This document shows positions 1 to 5,261 of a stretch of DNA of 5,930 bases, one piece after another. Under the pieces are notes generated by a model. That model saw only the letters and a program-made list of their open reading frames with translations. It made no database searches and had not been told where the DNA came from. Each line of letters opens with the position of its first letter. Position 1 is the first letter of the stretch. The translations under genes and the position numbers were made by a program. Source of the DNA: Bacteroidota bacterium (GTDB taxonomy: Bacteria > Bacteroidota > Bacteroidia > Chitinophagales > Chitinophagaceae); the NCBI GenBank assembly GCA_005883855.1, contig VBAU01000340.1, positions 1-5,930 on the forward strand. The letters run 5' to 3'.

Positions 1-169
1 AAAAGCAGCAAAGACCGCGATAAAGACAAAGGATGCAAAGGCAGCCGCTAAAGCTAAAAACTGGACCAAGGTTATCAGGCCAGTTCGCAGTCCAAAGTCG
101 GGTGCGTATACTTTTAAAGAACAGATTGTGCACAAGGATAAGGTGAAACAGTTCCTGGCTCAGAAATAA
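1..169 (+). CDS. DUF4295 family protein, C-terminal part (5' end outside window)
   Basis: The open frame runs from base 2 to the TAA at 167-169, giving 55 visible residues with the start outside the window. The core reads KVIRPVRSPKSGAYTFKEQI followed by VHKDKVKQFLAQK. This is the pattern I know from DUF4295, a basic protein of about 50 residues in Bacteroidota encoded directly after rpmB (L28) and rpmG (L33) and before ftsY. The context agrees, since ftsY and rimO follow. Its function is not established; a ribosome-associated role is inferred only from the neighbourhood. An Ala/Lys-rich stretch (KAAKTAIKTKDAKAAAKAK) precedes the core, so this copy is longer at its N-terminus than the usual family member. 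Confidence is high for the family and low for the function. Confidence 0.85.
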   Translation, partial: KAAKTAIKTKDAKAAAKAKNWTKVIRPVRSPKSGAYTFKEQIVHKDKVKQFLAQK

Positions 170-234
170 TTAACGCGCATCCCCAGCCGCTCGCGCAACG
201 CATCAACGTCGGCGCAAAGGGGAGTAATGATTTT

Positions 235-266
235 AGCTGTCCCTTTATGGGCAGCTTTTCTTTTTT
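235..266 (+). terminator. Rho-independent terminator or attenuator after the DUF4295 gene
   Basis: AGCTG (235-239) and CCC (241-243) pair with GGG (249-251) and CAGCT (252-256). There is one bulged T at 240 and the loop is TTTAT. A T-rich run (TTTTCTTTTTT) follows immediately to 266. The hairpin lies 66 bases after the DUF4295 stop and 62 bases before the next start. It should therefore separate, or partly attenuate, the ribosomal-protein cluster from the downstream ftsY genes. The opposite strand has no T-run, so it acts on plus-strand transcripts only. The bases between the DUF4295 stop and the hairpin (170-234) are unusually GC-rich for this window and hold no gene I can support. Confidence 0.7.
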
Positions 267-328
267 GATTTGCAGGGGAATGTTGAAAAAATTGAAGCGC
301 GTAACGCTCATTTCTTAAAACCAATCAT

Positions 329-535
329 ATGGGAATATTTGCTGGCATAGGAATATTATTTGGCATTTTCATTTTTCTGTTAATCAGTTTCCTTTGGATC
401 ATTGCTCTGGTTGACATACTCAGAAGCGAGTTCCGGGGAAATGACAAAGTGATTTGGGTAATCGTCGTTATCTTTTTCCCCTTCCTTGGCTCAATACTTT
501 ATTTCATTTTTGGATCGCCAAGAAAAATCAGGTGA
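329..535 (+). CDS. small two-helix membrane protein, PLDc_N (phospholipase D N-terminal) type
   Basis: 68 residues. There is a first hydrophobic helix at about residues 3-29, then a short polar loop (LRSEFRGNDK, 31-40), then a second helix at about 41-62 ending in FPFLGSILYFIFG, and a basic tail (SPRKIR). The layout WIIALVDILRSEF...NDKVIWVIVVIFFPFLGSILYFIFG is typical of PLDc_N, the membrane anchor found at the N-terminus of cardiolipin synthases and also as stand-alone small proteins in Bacteroidota. No HKD phospholipase motif is present, so no catalysis is expected. It is probably an inner-membrane protein of unknown role. The ATG at 329 is the first in frame and has no clear Shine-Dalgarno. 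The stop at 533-535 is one base from the ftsY start, so the two genes are very likely cotranscribed and may be translationally coupled. Confidence 0.8.
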   Translation: MGIFAGIGILFGIFIFLLISFLWIIALVDILRSEFRGNDKVIWVIVVIFFPFLGSILYFIFGSPRKIR

Positions 536-536
536 C

Positions 537-1502
537 ATGGGTTTTTTTGACAAAATATTCGGTAAAAAGGAAAAAGAAAGCCTGGACCAGGGTTTGCAAA
601 AGACCAAGGAAAATTTCTTTTCCAAGATCACAAAGGCTATTGCGGGTAAGAGTACGGTTGATGAAGAAGTACTTGACAACTTAGAGGAAGCCCTGGTGGG
701 TGCCGATGTGGGCATTGAAACGACGGTGAAAATCATCGAGCGTATTGAAGCCCGGGTTGCAAAAGATAAATACTTAAATACAACGGAGCTCAATGGCCTT
801 CTGCAGCAAGAAATAGAAAATATATTGGTTGATGCTCCATCGTCAAACAGTTATGATTTCCACTCAGAGCTGCCTTCCAGGCCCTATATCATTTTAATCG
901 TCGGAGTGAACGGCGTCGGAAAAACGACTACGATCGGCAAGCTTGCGTACAATTTTAAAAAGGCCGGCAAGTCTGTTCTACTCGGAGCGGCCGACACATT
1001 TCGCGCCGCGGCCGTTGATCAGATAACAATCTGGAGTGAAAGGGCAGGAGTGCCCATCGTCAAACAACCCATGGGCTCAGATCCGGCTGCTGTCGCTTTT
1101 GATACTGTTCAAAGTGCGGTGTCAAAAAACGTCGATGTTGTTTTGATTGACACCGCCGGTCGCTTGCAGGCTCACCTGACGGAAGAGCTTTCAAAAATCA
1201 AAAGGGTCATACAAAAAGTAATACCAGAGGCGCCCCACGAGGTCCTACTGGTGCTTGACGGTTCAACCGGTCAGAATGCATTGGAACAGGCCAAACATTT
1301 TACTGCAGCAACCGATGTGACTGCATTAGCGATCACAAAACTGGACGGAACAGCCAAGGGTGGAGTGGTCTTGGCTATTGCGAATCAATTTAAGATTCCG
1401 GTAAAATTCATTGGCATGGGAGAGAAGATGGAAGACTTGCTTGTTTTTGACAAGCACGAATTCGTTGATAGCTTATTCAGCCTGGAAGACAAACCTACTT
1501 AG
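537..1502 (+). CDS. ftsY: Signal recognition particle receptor FtsY (SRP GTPase)
   Basis: 321 residues. FtsY docks ribosome-SRP complexes at the inner membrane and, with Ffh, hydrolyses GTP to hand nascent membrane proteins to SecYEG. Visible parts are a short basic N-terminus (MGFFDKIFGKKEK), a helical N domain (about 20-110, with EALVGADVGIETT) and the GTPase domain: P-loop GVNGVGKTTT (123-132), DTFRAAA (153-159), DTAGR (205-209), TKLDG (267-271) and the closing GMGEKMEDLLVFD (293-305). The long acidic A domain of E. coli FtsY is absent, so the protein is short. I chose the ATG at 537 over the in-frame ATG at 486, because 486 lies inside the upstream gene and MGFFDKIFG is the usual FtsY beginning. 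Odd: after DTAGRLQ the sequence continues AHLTEEL, where the family has about two more residues (usually NK) before the conserved L-M-EL helix. Family assignment is certain. Confidence 0.97.
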   Translation: MGFFDKIFGKKEKESLDQGLQKTKENFFSKITKAIAGKSTVDEEVLDNLEEALVGADVGIETTVKIIERIEARVAKDKYLNTTELNGLLQQEIENILVDAPSSNSYDFHSELPSRPYIILIVGVNGVGKTTTIGKLAYNFKKAGKSVLLGAADTFRAAAVDQITIWSERAGVPIVKQPMGSDPAAVAFDTVQSAVSKNVDVVLIDTAGRLQAHLTEELSKIKRVIQKVIPEAPHEVLLVLDGSTGQNALEQAKHFTAATDVTALAITKLDGTAKGGVVLAIANQFKIPVKFIGMGEKMEDLLVFDKHEFVDSLFSLEDKPT

Positions 1503-1509
1503 TGCTAAC

Positions 1510-2743
1510 ATGAAAACAAGAACGTTAAAGAAAGATAAGGTTAACATTCTCACGCTTGGCTGCAGCAAGAACATGGTCGACAGCGAGGTTTTGAGCGGCC
1601 AGTTGCAAGCGAATAAAATTGATGTGGTGCATGAAAGCACAAAGAAAGACCACAACATTGTCATAGTAAATACCTGCGGATTTATTGAAAAGGCCAAGTC
1701 GAACTAAAGCGAAAGGGCAAGCTTGATAAAGTTTATGTTACTGGCTGCTTAAGTCATCGCTATCGTCACGATCTTGAAAAAGAAATACCGGAAGTGGATG
1801 CGTGGTTTGGAACAATGGAACTGCCCCTGATCTTAAAAAGATTCGAGGCTGATTATAAATCTGAGCTAGTTGGTGAAAGATTGTTGTCGACGCCTCAACA
1901 TTATGCTTATTTGAAAATTTCAGAAGGGTGCAATCGTACCTGCGCATTTTGCGCGATACCGTTAATGAGAGGTGGTCATGTGAGCAAAAGCATGGAGGAA
2001 ATTGTTAGGGAGGCAGAAGGCCTGGTCAGGAAAGGAGTAAAAGAAATTATGCTCATCGCCCAGGAACTTACCTATTATGGCTTGGATCTGTACAAAAAAA
2101 GAATGCTTGCTTACCTATTAGAACGTTTAAGTGACATAGAGGGTTTGGGTTGGATTAGGCTGCACTACGCGTACCCGCACAAATTTCCTCTGGAGGTTTT
2201 GGATGTCATGCGTGAAAGAGAGAAATGCTCGCAGTCATGAAGCGGCAGATCACAAAAGAAGAAATGGAAGAACTGCTCGTCAACATCAGGGAAAAAGTTC
2301 CAGGCATTTGTTTGCGCACTACCTTGATTGCCGGCTTTCCAGGCGAAACACCCGATGATGTTGAAGAACTCAAAGCATTCTTGCAGCAGCAGCGATTTGA
2401 TCGTGTTGGCATCTTTACATACTCGCATGAGGAAGGAACTTCGGCTTATCATCTCACGGACAATATCCCAACACAAGTAAAGGAGCGGAGGGCACAAGAA
2501 ATCATGGAAATACAACAAGAGATTTCTTATGAAAAAAATTTTGAAAAGGTTGGTAAGAGTTTCAAAGTGCTTATCGATAAAAGGGAGGCCGGTCGTTACC
2601 TTGGTCGCACTGAATTCGACAGCGTGGAAGTCGACAATGAAGTAGTCATTCATTCCGACAAAGAAATTCCTATTGGTGAATTTACGAATGTGCGGATTAC
2701 AAAAGCTTACGATTATGATCTCGAAGGAGAAGTAGTTGATTGA
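1510..2743 (+). pseudogene. rimO: rimO (ribosomal protein S12 methylthiotransferase) interrupted by two frame-breaking deletions
   Basis: RimO is a radical-SAM enzyme with two Fe-S clusters that methylthiolates a conserved aspartate of ribosomal protein S12. Three collinear pieces are seen. Piece 1 (1510 to about 1697) carries LTLGCSKNMVDSEV and NTCGF, then hits a stop at 1705-1707. Piece 2 (about 1698-2222) carries VYVTGCLS, the radical-SAM motif CNRTCAFC, then IMLIAQELTYYGLDLY, and runs into a TGA at 2238-2240. Piece 3 (about 2223-2743) carries MKRQITKEEMEELL, TTLIAGFPGETPDD and a C-terminal TRAM domain (from about VGKSFKVLIDKREAGRYLG). Against the family pattern, about 10 codons (QESI.TIL-like) are missing at joint 1 and about 16 (including the DIPLQH-type motif) at joint 2, that is about 31 and 46 bases. 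Restoring them gives about 434 residues, the normal length. All six cluster cysteines remain. It starts seven bases after ftsY. Either a recent pseudogene or a sequence error. Confidence 0.9.
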
Positions 2744-2919
2744 TTTCTCTCCCTTCTGAAAATTCCTCAAGAAAAGATTTGCTCAGTCCAAGCCGAGTCT
2801 CCCGAAGAGGACTCGGCGTCAAGAAAGATCACGCGAAGGTGTGGAAAACAAAAGCTGGCGACAATGATATTCCTGGCGAATACAATGTCAGCGTTGATTT
2901 AGGCCGAAAAAACAGTTAA
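2740..2919 (+). other. unassigned open frame without ATG, possible gene remnant
   Basis: This frame is open from a TTG overlapping the rimO stop to TAA at 2917-2919. The last third reads convincingly like protein (KKDHAKVWKTKAGDNDIPGE, then YNVSVDLGRKNS). The first part (LPSENSSRKDLLSPSRVSRR) looks like low-complexity noise and has no ATG. I do not recognise a family. It may be the end of a decayed gene whose front was lost, which would fit the deletions in rimO next to it, or it may be a chance frame. It overlaps the hairpin at 2792-2817. No ribosome-binding site supports the TTG. Confidence 0.25.
2792..2817. repeat. 8-bp perfect inverted repeat (hairpin)
   Basis: GCCGAGTC (2792-2799) is exactly complementary to GACTCGGC (2810-2817), with a 10-base loop (TCCCGAAGAG). 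It lies about 50 bases after the rimO stop, where an operon terminator would be expected. No T-run follows on either strand, so it is not a standard Rho-independent terminator. It could be a 3'-end stabilising or Rho-linked structure for the ftsY-rimO transcript. Confidence 0.55.
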
Positions 2920-2937
2920 ACAATAAAAATCGAAATA

Positions 2938-2969
2938 TTGAAACAACTATTTTCTTATTTTTATACTTC
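2938..2969 (+). promoter_or_regulatory. candidate Bacteroidota-type promoter ahead of the mini-ORF
   Basis: TTG at 2938-2940, 21 bases, then TATACTTC at 2962-2969, which matches the -7 consensus TAnnTTTG in five of six fixed positions shown (last base differs, and the first T of TTTG is C, so it is imperfect). The surroundings are very AT-rich. A perfect AAGGAGG follows at 2979-2985, and a terminator ends the unit at 3105. The assignment rests on consensus resemblance and position only. Confidence 0.35.
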
Positions 2970-2990
2970 ACCAAAGAAAAGGAGGTATTC

Positions 2991-3035
2991 ATGATATCTA
3001 CAGATATGATATGGGCACCTTCGGTAACTTTTTAG
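2991..3035 (+). CDS. possible 14-residue mini-ORF with a strong ribosome-binding site
   Basis: ATG at 2991 lies five bases after AAGGAGG (2979-2985), a full match to the anti-Shine-Dalgarno. That is notable because the confident genes here have weak or no such site. The frame encodes MISTDMIWAPSVTF and stops at TAG 3033-3035. A second ATG at 3011 in another frame gives MGTFGNFLVCRIPL (stop 3053-3055). A self-complementary stretch just after the start (ATATC 2994-2998, GATAT 3003-3007) could form a weak hairpin near the start codon. A terminator follows at 3081-3105. Possible readings are a leader or very small peptide, a gene truncated by deletion as in rimO, or a small RNA with a chance frame. 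I do not recognise the peptide. Confidence 0.3.
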   Translation: MISTDMIWAPSVTF

Positions 3036-3080
3036 TTTGCCGGATCCCCCTTTAAATAATCTGTCCGATTTATCGGAGAG

Positions 3081-3105
3081 AGCCACTCGCACGAGTGGCT
3101 TTTTT
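3081..3105 (+). terminator. strong Rho-independent terminator
   Basis: AGCCACTCG (3081-3089) and CGAGTGGCT (3092-3100) form a perfect 9-bp complement around CA; the innermost pairs must open to make a workable loop. A T-run follows through 3105 (TTTTTT, 3100-3105). A second small inverted repeat, TCCGAT (3064-3069) and ATCGGA (3072-3077), sits just upstream. It ends whatever is transcribed from the 2940-3035 unit, and possibly read-through from the ftsY-rimO operon. The minus strand has no T-run here. Confidence 0.85.
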
Positions 3106-3178
3106 ATTCAAACCCTTGTTAAATACCCGGCGCCAATCGCATTATTAACGTAAACTGGCCTGATATTTCTTACCTTTT

Positions 3179-3192
3179 CTTGAACGTTCAAG
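3179..3192. promoter_or_regulatory. perfect 14-bp palindrome upstream of the lipoprotein gene, candidate operator
   Basis: CTTGAAC (3179-3185) is followed directly by its exact reverse complement GTTCAAG (3186-3192). It ends 24 bases before the lipoprotein ATG at 3217 and lies just after TACCTTTT (3171-3178), which resembles a -7 element (TAnnTTTG) but has no good -33 partner. Its position near the expected transcription start is that of a repressor operator. The binding protein is unknown. Confidence 0.4.
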
Positions 3193-3216
3193 TCAATTAC
3201 TTTAAAAAAGACAAAT

Positions 3217-3699
3217 ATGAAAACTATTTTGACTATACTCACAATTCCTGTTTTGGTACTTTGCTCTTGCGCGACCAACAATGTCCGCGAGCCAGAATAT
3301 CGTGATATACGAAATATTCGGCTGATCACCCTCGGGCCGCTGGAGTCTACTGCCGGTGTGGATCTTGTTTTTTACAACCCAAACGATTTCGGTGTGCAGG
3401 TTTCGACTGCCAGGGGTGACATATACGTTGACAATAACTATTTCGGGAAATTCGAATTAGATGAGAAAGTAAGTGTGAAAAAGAGATCTGAATTTATTTT
3501 ACCCGCCACGGTTAAGGTGGATATGATCGGCGCCGTAAAAAATCAACGGGATCTTTACAAAAAGAAAGAAGCTCTCGTGAAGATCGAAGGCATGGCCACT
3601 ATAAAAAAAGCTGGGTTTTCAAAAGACATACCTATCAAATTTGAGCAGATGGAAGACATTGGAAAGTTCAGAACACTGGTGTCCACAAAGGAACAATAG
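3217..3699 (+). CDS. LEA14-like (LEA type 2 / WHy domain) lipoprotein
   Basis: 160 residues. The N-terminus is a lipoprotein signal peptide: basic start (MK), hydrophobic core (residues 4-15) and lipobox LCSC with the lipidated cysteine at 18. The rest reads as one beta-sandwich domain with the LEA type 2 pattern: IRLITLGPLESTAGVDLVFY (34-53), NPNDFGVQV (54-62), then a short hydrophilic-strand repeat and a C-terminal strand IPIKFEQMEDI (138-148). The segment VDLVFYNPNDFGVQV, with its Asn-Pro-Asn turn, is characteristic of this fold. No catalytic site is expected. Members are exported lipid-anchored proteins of uncertain role, often linked to stress or desiccation by analogy with plant LEA14. 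The start at 3217 fits the signal peptide; the leader is A-rich (AAAAAAGACAAAT) without a Shine-Dalgarno. It is a single-gene unit, bounded upstream by the 3081-3105 terminator and convergent with the YceI gene. Confidence 0.8.
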   Translation: MKTILTILTIPVLVLCSCATNNVREPEYRDIRNIRLITLGPLESTAGVDLVFYNPNDFGVQVSTARGDIYVDNNYFGKFELDEKVSVKKRSEFILPATVKVDMIGAVKNQRDLYKKKEALVKIEGMATIKKAGFSKDIPIKFEQMEDIGKFRTLVSTKEQ

Positions 3700-3725
3700 A
3701 CAAAACGCTCGTCAAAGGCATTCAT

Positions 3726-3754
3726 GAAAAAAGCCGTCCCAAATGGGGCGGCTT
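3726..3754 (-). terminator. terminator between the convergent lipoprotein and YceI genes
   Basis: AAGCCGTCCC (3731-3740) pairs with GGGGCGGCTT (3745-3754) around loop AAAT, with one G-T wobble. Six A's (3727-3732) precede it on the plus strand, so a minus-strand transcript has the T-run directly after the stem. It lies about 24 bases past the YceI stop and 26 past the lipoprotein stop. It serves mainly the minus strand and may also slow plus-strand transcription. Confidence 0.8.
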
Positions 3755-3777
3755 CATTCAACCAATAATAATCAAAG

Positions 3778-4332
3778 TTAAGCAGCCTGCTTTTCAACTT
3801 TGACCTGTTTTACAAATTCAGTATTGGCACTGATAGCAACATCTTCTCCTAGTAGAACACCGCCAGTCTCGGTAACCATGCCGAAGCTTACACCAAAATC
3901 TTTGCGATTGATTTTTCCAGATACCGAAATACCCATCCTGGTAAGACCCCATGGATCTTGTGTGACGCCGCCATACTCCATATTAAACACAATTGTTTTG
4001 CTAATTCCGCGCATCGTTAACGTGCCATGGACCTTATAGGTGTCGTTATCGATTTTTTCAAGCTTTTCACTTTCGAAAATGAGCTGAGGGTGATTTTCTG
4101 CATCGAAAAAATCGCCAGTTTTCAGGTGCGCATCGCGTTGTTCATTATTGGTTGAAATAGAATTTACATCTGCGGTAAAACGAACCGTAGCCGTAGAGAT
4201 ATTGTCATCTTCGGTTTCCACTGTAGCATTAAACTCTGTAAAGCTTCCGGTTACCCAGGATACCATCAGGTGTTTTACTTTAAAATATATTTCCGAGTGT
4301 GTAGGATCAATAGTCCATTTTGTGATTGCCAT
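3778..4332 (-). CDS. YceI-family lipocalin-like protein, no signal peptide
   Basis: 184 residues. YceI proteins form an extended beta-barrel with a lipocalin-like cavity that binds polyisoprenoid or similar amphiphilic molecules. Visible family signatures are WTIDPTHSEIYFKVKHL (6-22) and VTGSF (27-31), the long strand region TVRFTADVNSISTNNEQRDA (49-68), HLKTGDFFDAENHPQLIFES (69-88), LTMRGISK (105-112) and a C-terminal GVSFGMVTETGGVLLGEDV (147-165). Length is normal for the single-domain family. E. coli YceI is periplasmic, but this one begins MAITKWTID with no hydrophobic leader, so it is probably cytoplasmic, as many Bacteroidota paralogues are. A good promoter match lies about 30 bases upstream (4364-4395). 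The Crp/Fnr regulator gene is the next one upstream on the same strand, 257 bases away, so regulation by it is possible but unproven. Confidence 0.93.
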   Translation of the reverse strand: MAITKWTIDPTHSEIYFKVKHLMVSWVTGSFTEFNATVETEDDNISTATVRFTADVNSISTNNEQRDAHLKTGDFFDAENHPQLIFESEKLEKIDNDTYKVHGTLTMRGISKTIVFNMEYGGVTQDPWGLTRMGISVSGKINRKDFGVSFGMVTETGGVLLGEDVAISANTEFVKQVKVEKQAA

Positions 4333-4363
4333 TGCATTAATTTTATTGGTTAAATAATTTCCA

Positions 4364-4395
4364 CAAAGCTACCATACAATAGTCCCGGCCTCCAA
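4364..4395 (-). promoter_or_regulatory. candidate promoter of the YceI gene
   Basis: Read on the minus strand: TTG (plus 4393-4395), 21 bases, then TAGCTTTG (plus 4364-4371), an exact fit to the Bacteroidota -7 consensus TAnnTTTG with normal -33 spacing. Transcription would begin near 4357, leaving a leader of about 25 bases before the ATG at 4332. This is the best promoter match I see in the window. Confidence 0.6.
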
Positions 4396-4413
4396 TGAGA
4401 TTAGACAACAAAT

Positions 4414-4450
4414 AATGTTGATCTATGCTAAGAGCAAATGTTGATGTATG
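4414..4450. repeat. imperfect 14-bp direct repeat, 23-base period, upstream of the YceI promoter
   Basis: AATGTTGATCTATG (4414-4427) recurs as AATGTTGATGTATG (4437-4450), with one mismatch in 14. Start-to-start distance is 23 bases, about two helical turns, so both copies face the same side of the DNA. They sit about 20-55 bases upstream (on the minus strand) of the YceI -33 element. This is the position of an activator site, but the binding factor is unknown. Further out, TTGAAAA is repeated 2.5 times (4506-4523). Confidence 0.45.
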
Positions 4451-4589
4451 TCAATTCGATTGTTAAAGAAAAGCAAAGGGTCAATGTGCGTCGCGGACGG
4501 CCAGGTTGAAAATTGAAAATTGACTATTGATCATTCTCATCCAGAATATCGGCTAATAACGAGACAGGTCTGGGGAAACGATACCCCGA

Positions 4590-5201
4590 TTACTCCTGAA
4601 CCTTATCCCTTGTGCCTTGGGCCTTCAAGGTGAGTTGCCTGCGTATGCGACTCAGTGTTTCAGGAGTGATGCCTAAAAATGAAGCTAGCATGTGTTGTGG
4701 AATTCGCTGCGGAAGCGTTTCGGGGCAGCTTTGAATCAGCTCGCTATATCTTTCTTCTGCAGTTTGGTTTAAAGAGCTGGCCAATCGTTTTTGAGTAGCG
4801 ATCAGATTGTTTTGAAGAAGGATGCGAAAATATCGTTCCAGTTTCGGGATACGTTCCAGCATTTCATCTTCAGCAGCTTTGGACAGCAAAAGTAACTCGC
4901 AATGCTCAAGAGCGTCGATGTTATACGTTGAAGGTTCACCGGTGAGAAAACTTAACAGATCAGAGATCCACCACCCCTCAAAGGCAAACTGCGTAATGTG
5001 TTCCTGCCCCCTTTCATCCACTGTATAATATCTCAATAATCCTTTTTCGACAAACGTGACATATTTACAAACGTCTCCTTCCTGCAAAAGATACTGTCTT
5101 CTCCGGAGTTTTTTAGGCGTAAAAAATTTCCGGCTAAGCTCCTTTTCTTCTTCGGTTAGCTGTATTTTTTCTTCAAACTTTTGGGATAATAGCTCAAACA
5201 T
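4590..5201 (-). CDS. Crp/Fnr-family transcriptional regulator
   Basis: 203 residues. The N-terminal half is a cyclic-nucleotide-binding-type beta-roll (about 25-110; LRRRQYLLQEGDVCKYVTFV, then GLLRYYTVDERGQEH and FEGWWISDLLSFLTGEPS). A dimerisation helix follows (about 112-145), then a C-terminal winged helix-turn-helix with IPQHMLASFLGITPETLSRI (167-186) as the DNA-reading motif. The phosphate-binding cassette of true cAMP receptors (R-x-S/T) is not evident at its usual place, and there is no N-terminal cysteine cluster as in FNR. It therefore probably senses another ligand, as is common for this Bacteroidota subgroup. The ATG at 5201 starts a natural N-terminus (MFELLSQKFEEKIQLTEEE). It is divergent from the YhbP-like gene across 132 bases, an arrangement often meaning shared control. 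It lies upstream of YceI on the same strand. Confidence 0.92.
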   Translation of the reverse strand: MFELLSQKFEEKIQLTEEEKELSRKFFTPKKLRRRQYLLQEGDVCKYVTFVEKGLLRYYTVDERGQEHITQFAFEGWWISDLLSFLTGEPSTYNIDALEHCELLLLSKAAEDEMLERIPKLERYFRILLQNNLIATQKRLASSLNQTAEERYSELIQSCPETLPQRIPQHMLASFLGITPETLSRIRRQLTLKAQGTRDKVQE

Positions 5202-5218
5202 TGCTACGGTTTAGTAAG

Positions 5219-5226
5219 CAAAAATA
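5219..5226 (-). promoter_or_regulatory. candidate -7 element for the Crp/Fnr gene
   Basis: On the minus strand this reads TATTTTTG, matching TAnnTTTG, 17 bases before the ATG at 5201. A clear TTG at -33 is missing (only T-rich sequence, ATTTC). An interrupted inverted repeat, TTTCA (5233-5237) and TGAAA (5245-5249), falls in the spacer. The leader would be very short. Confidence 0.3.
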
Positions 5227-5261
5227 ATGTTGTTTCACTTTATATGAAATTAAGACAGTAG

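Larger units (their letters stand above)
2744..3216. other. 473-base stretch without a recognisable gene
   Basis: Between rimO and the lipoprotein gene I find no protein of known family. The stretch contains, in order: an unassigned reading frame without an ATG (2740-2919), an 8-bp hairpin inside it (2792-2817), a promoter-like site (2938-2969), a strong ribosome-binding site with a 14-codon frame (2979-3035), a short inverted repeat (TCCGAT/ATCGGA, 3064-3077), a strong terminator (3081-3105) and a 14-bp palindrome (3179-3192). The density of signals suggests a short transcript or the remains of one or two genes. Confidence 0.7.

Noticed and set aside
114..311. 65-residue minus-strand frame with GC-rich sequence near 175-220
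   Set aside because: It overlaps the DUF4295 gene and the terminator, has no family resemblance, and its length can occur by chance.
486..536. Upstream in-frame ATG that would extend FtsY by 17 residues
   Set aside because: It lies inside the PLDc_N gene in another frame, and the FtsY N-terminus MGFFDKIFGKK at 537 is the typical one.
1698..2240. Programmed frameshifting as the explanation for the three rimO frames
   Set aside because: A frameshift would not account for the missing residues at both joints, and no slippery sequence is evident there.
2165..2770. 201-residue minus-strand frame opposite rimO
   Set aside because: It is a shadow of the coding strand: the plus-strand frames carry RimO motifs, while this one has no family character.
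3108..3329. 73-residue minus-strand frame overlapping the lipoprotein start
   Set aside because: Shadow of the lipoprotein gene and its upstream region, with no recognisable features.
4438..4509. 23-codon plus-strand frame (MLMYVNSIVKEKQRVNVRRG...)
   Set aside because: Too short, no ribosome-binding site, overlaps the direct repeat; no family recognised.
4506..4523. TTGAAAA repeated 2.5 times as part of a repeat array
   Set aside because: Too few and too short copies for a CRISPR or satellite; a chance AT-rich repeat is adequate.
4572..4587. GGGG...CCCC inverted repeat after the Crp/Fnr stop as a terminator
   Set aside because: Only a four-base stem with an eight-base loop and no T-run on the minus strand.
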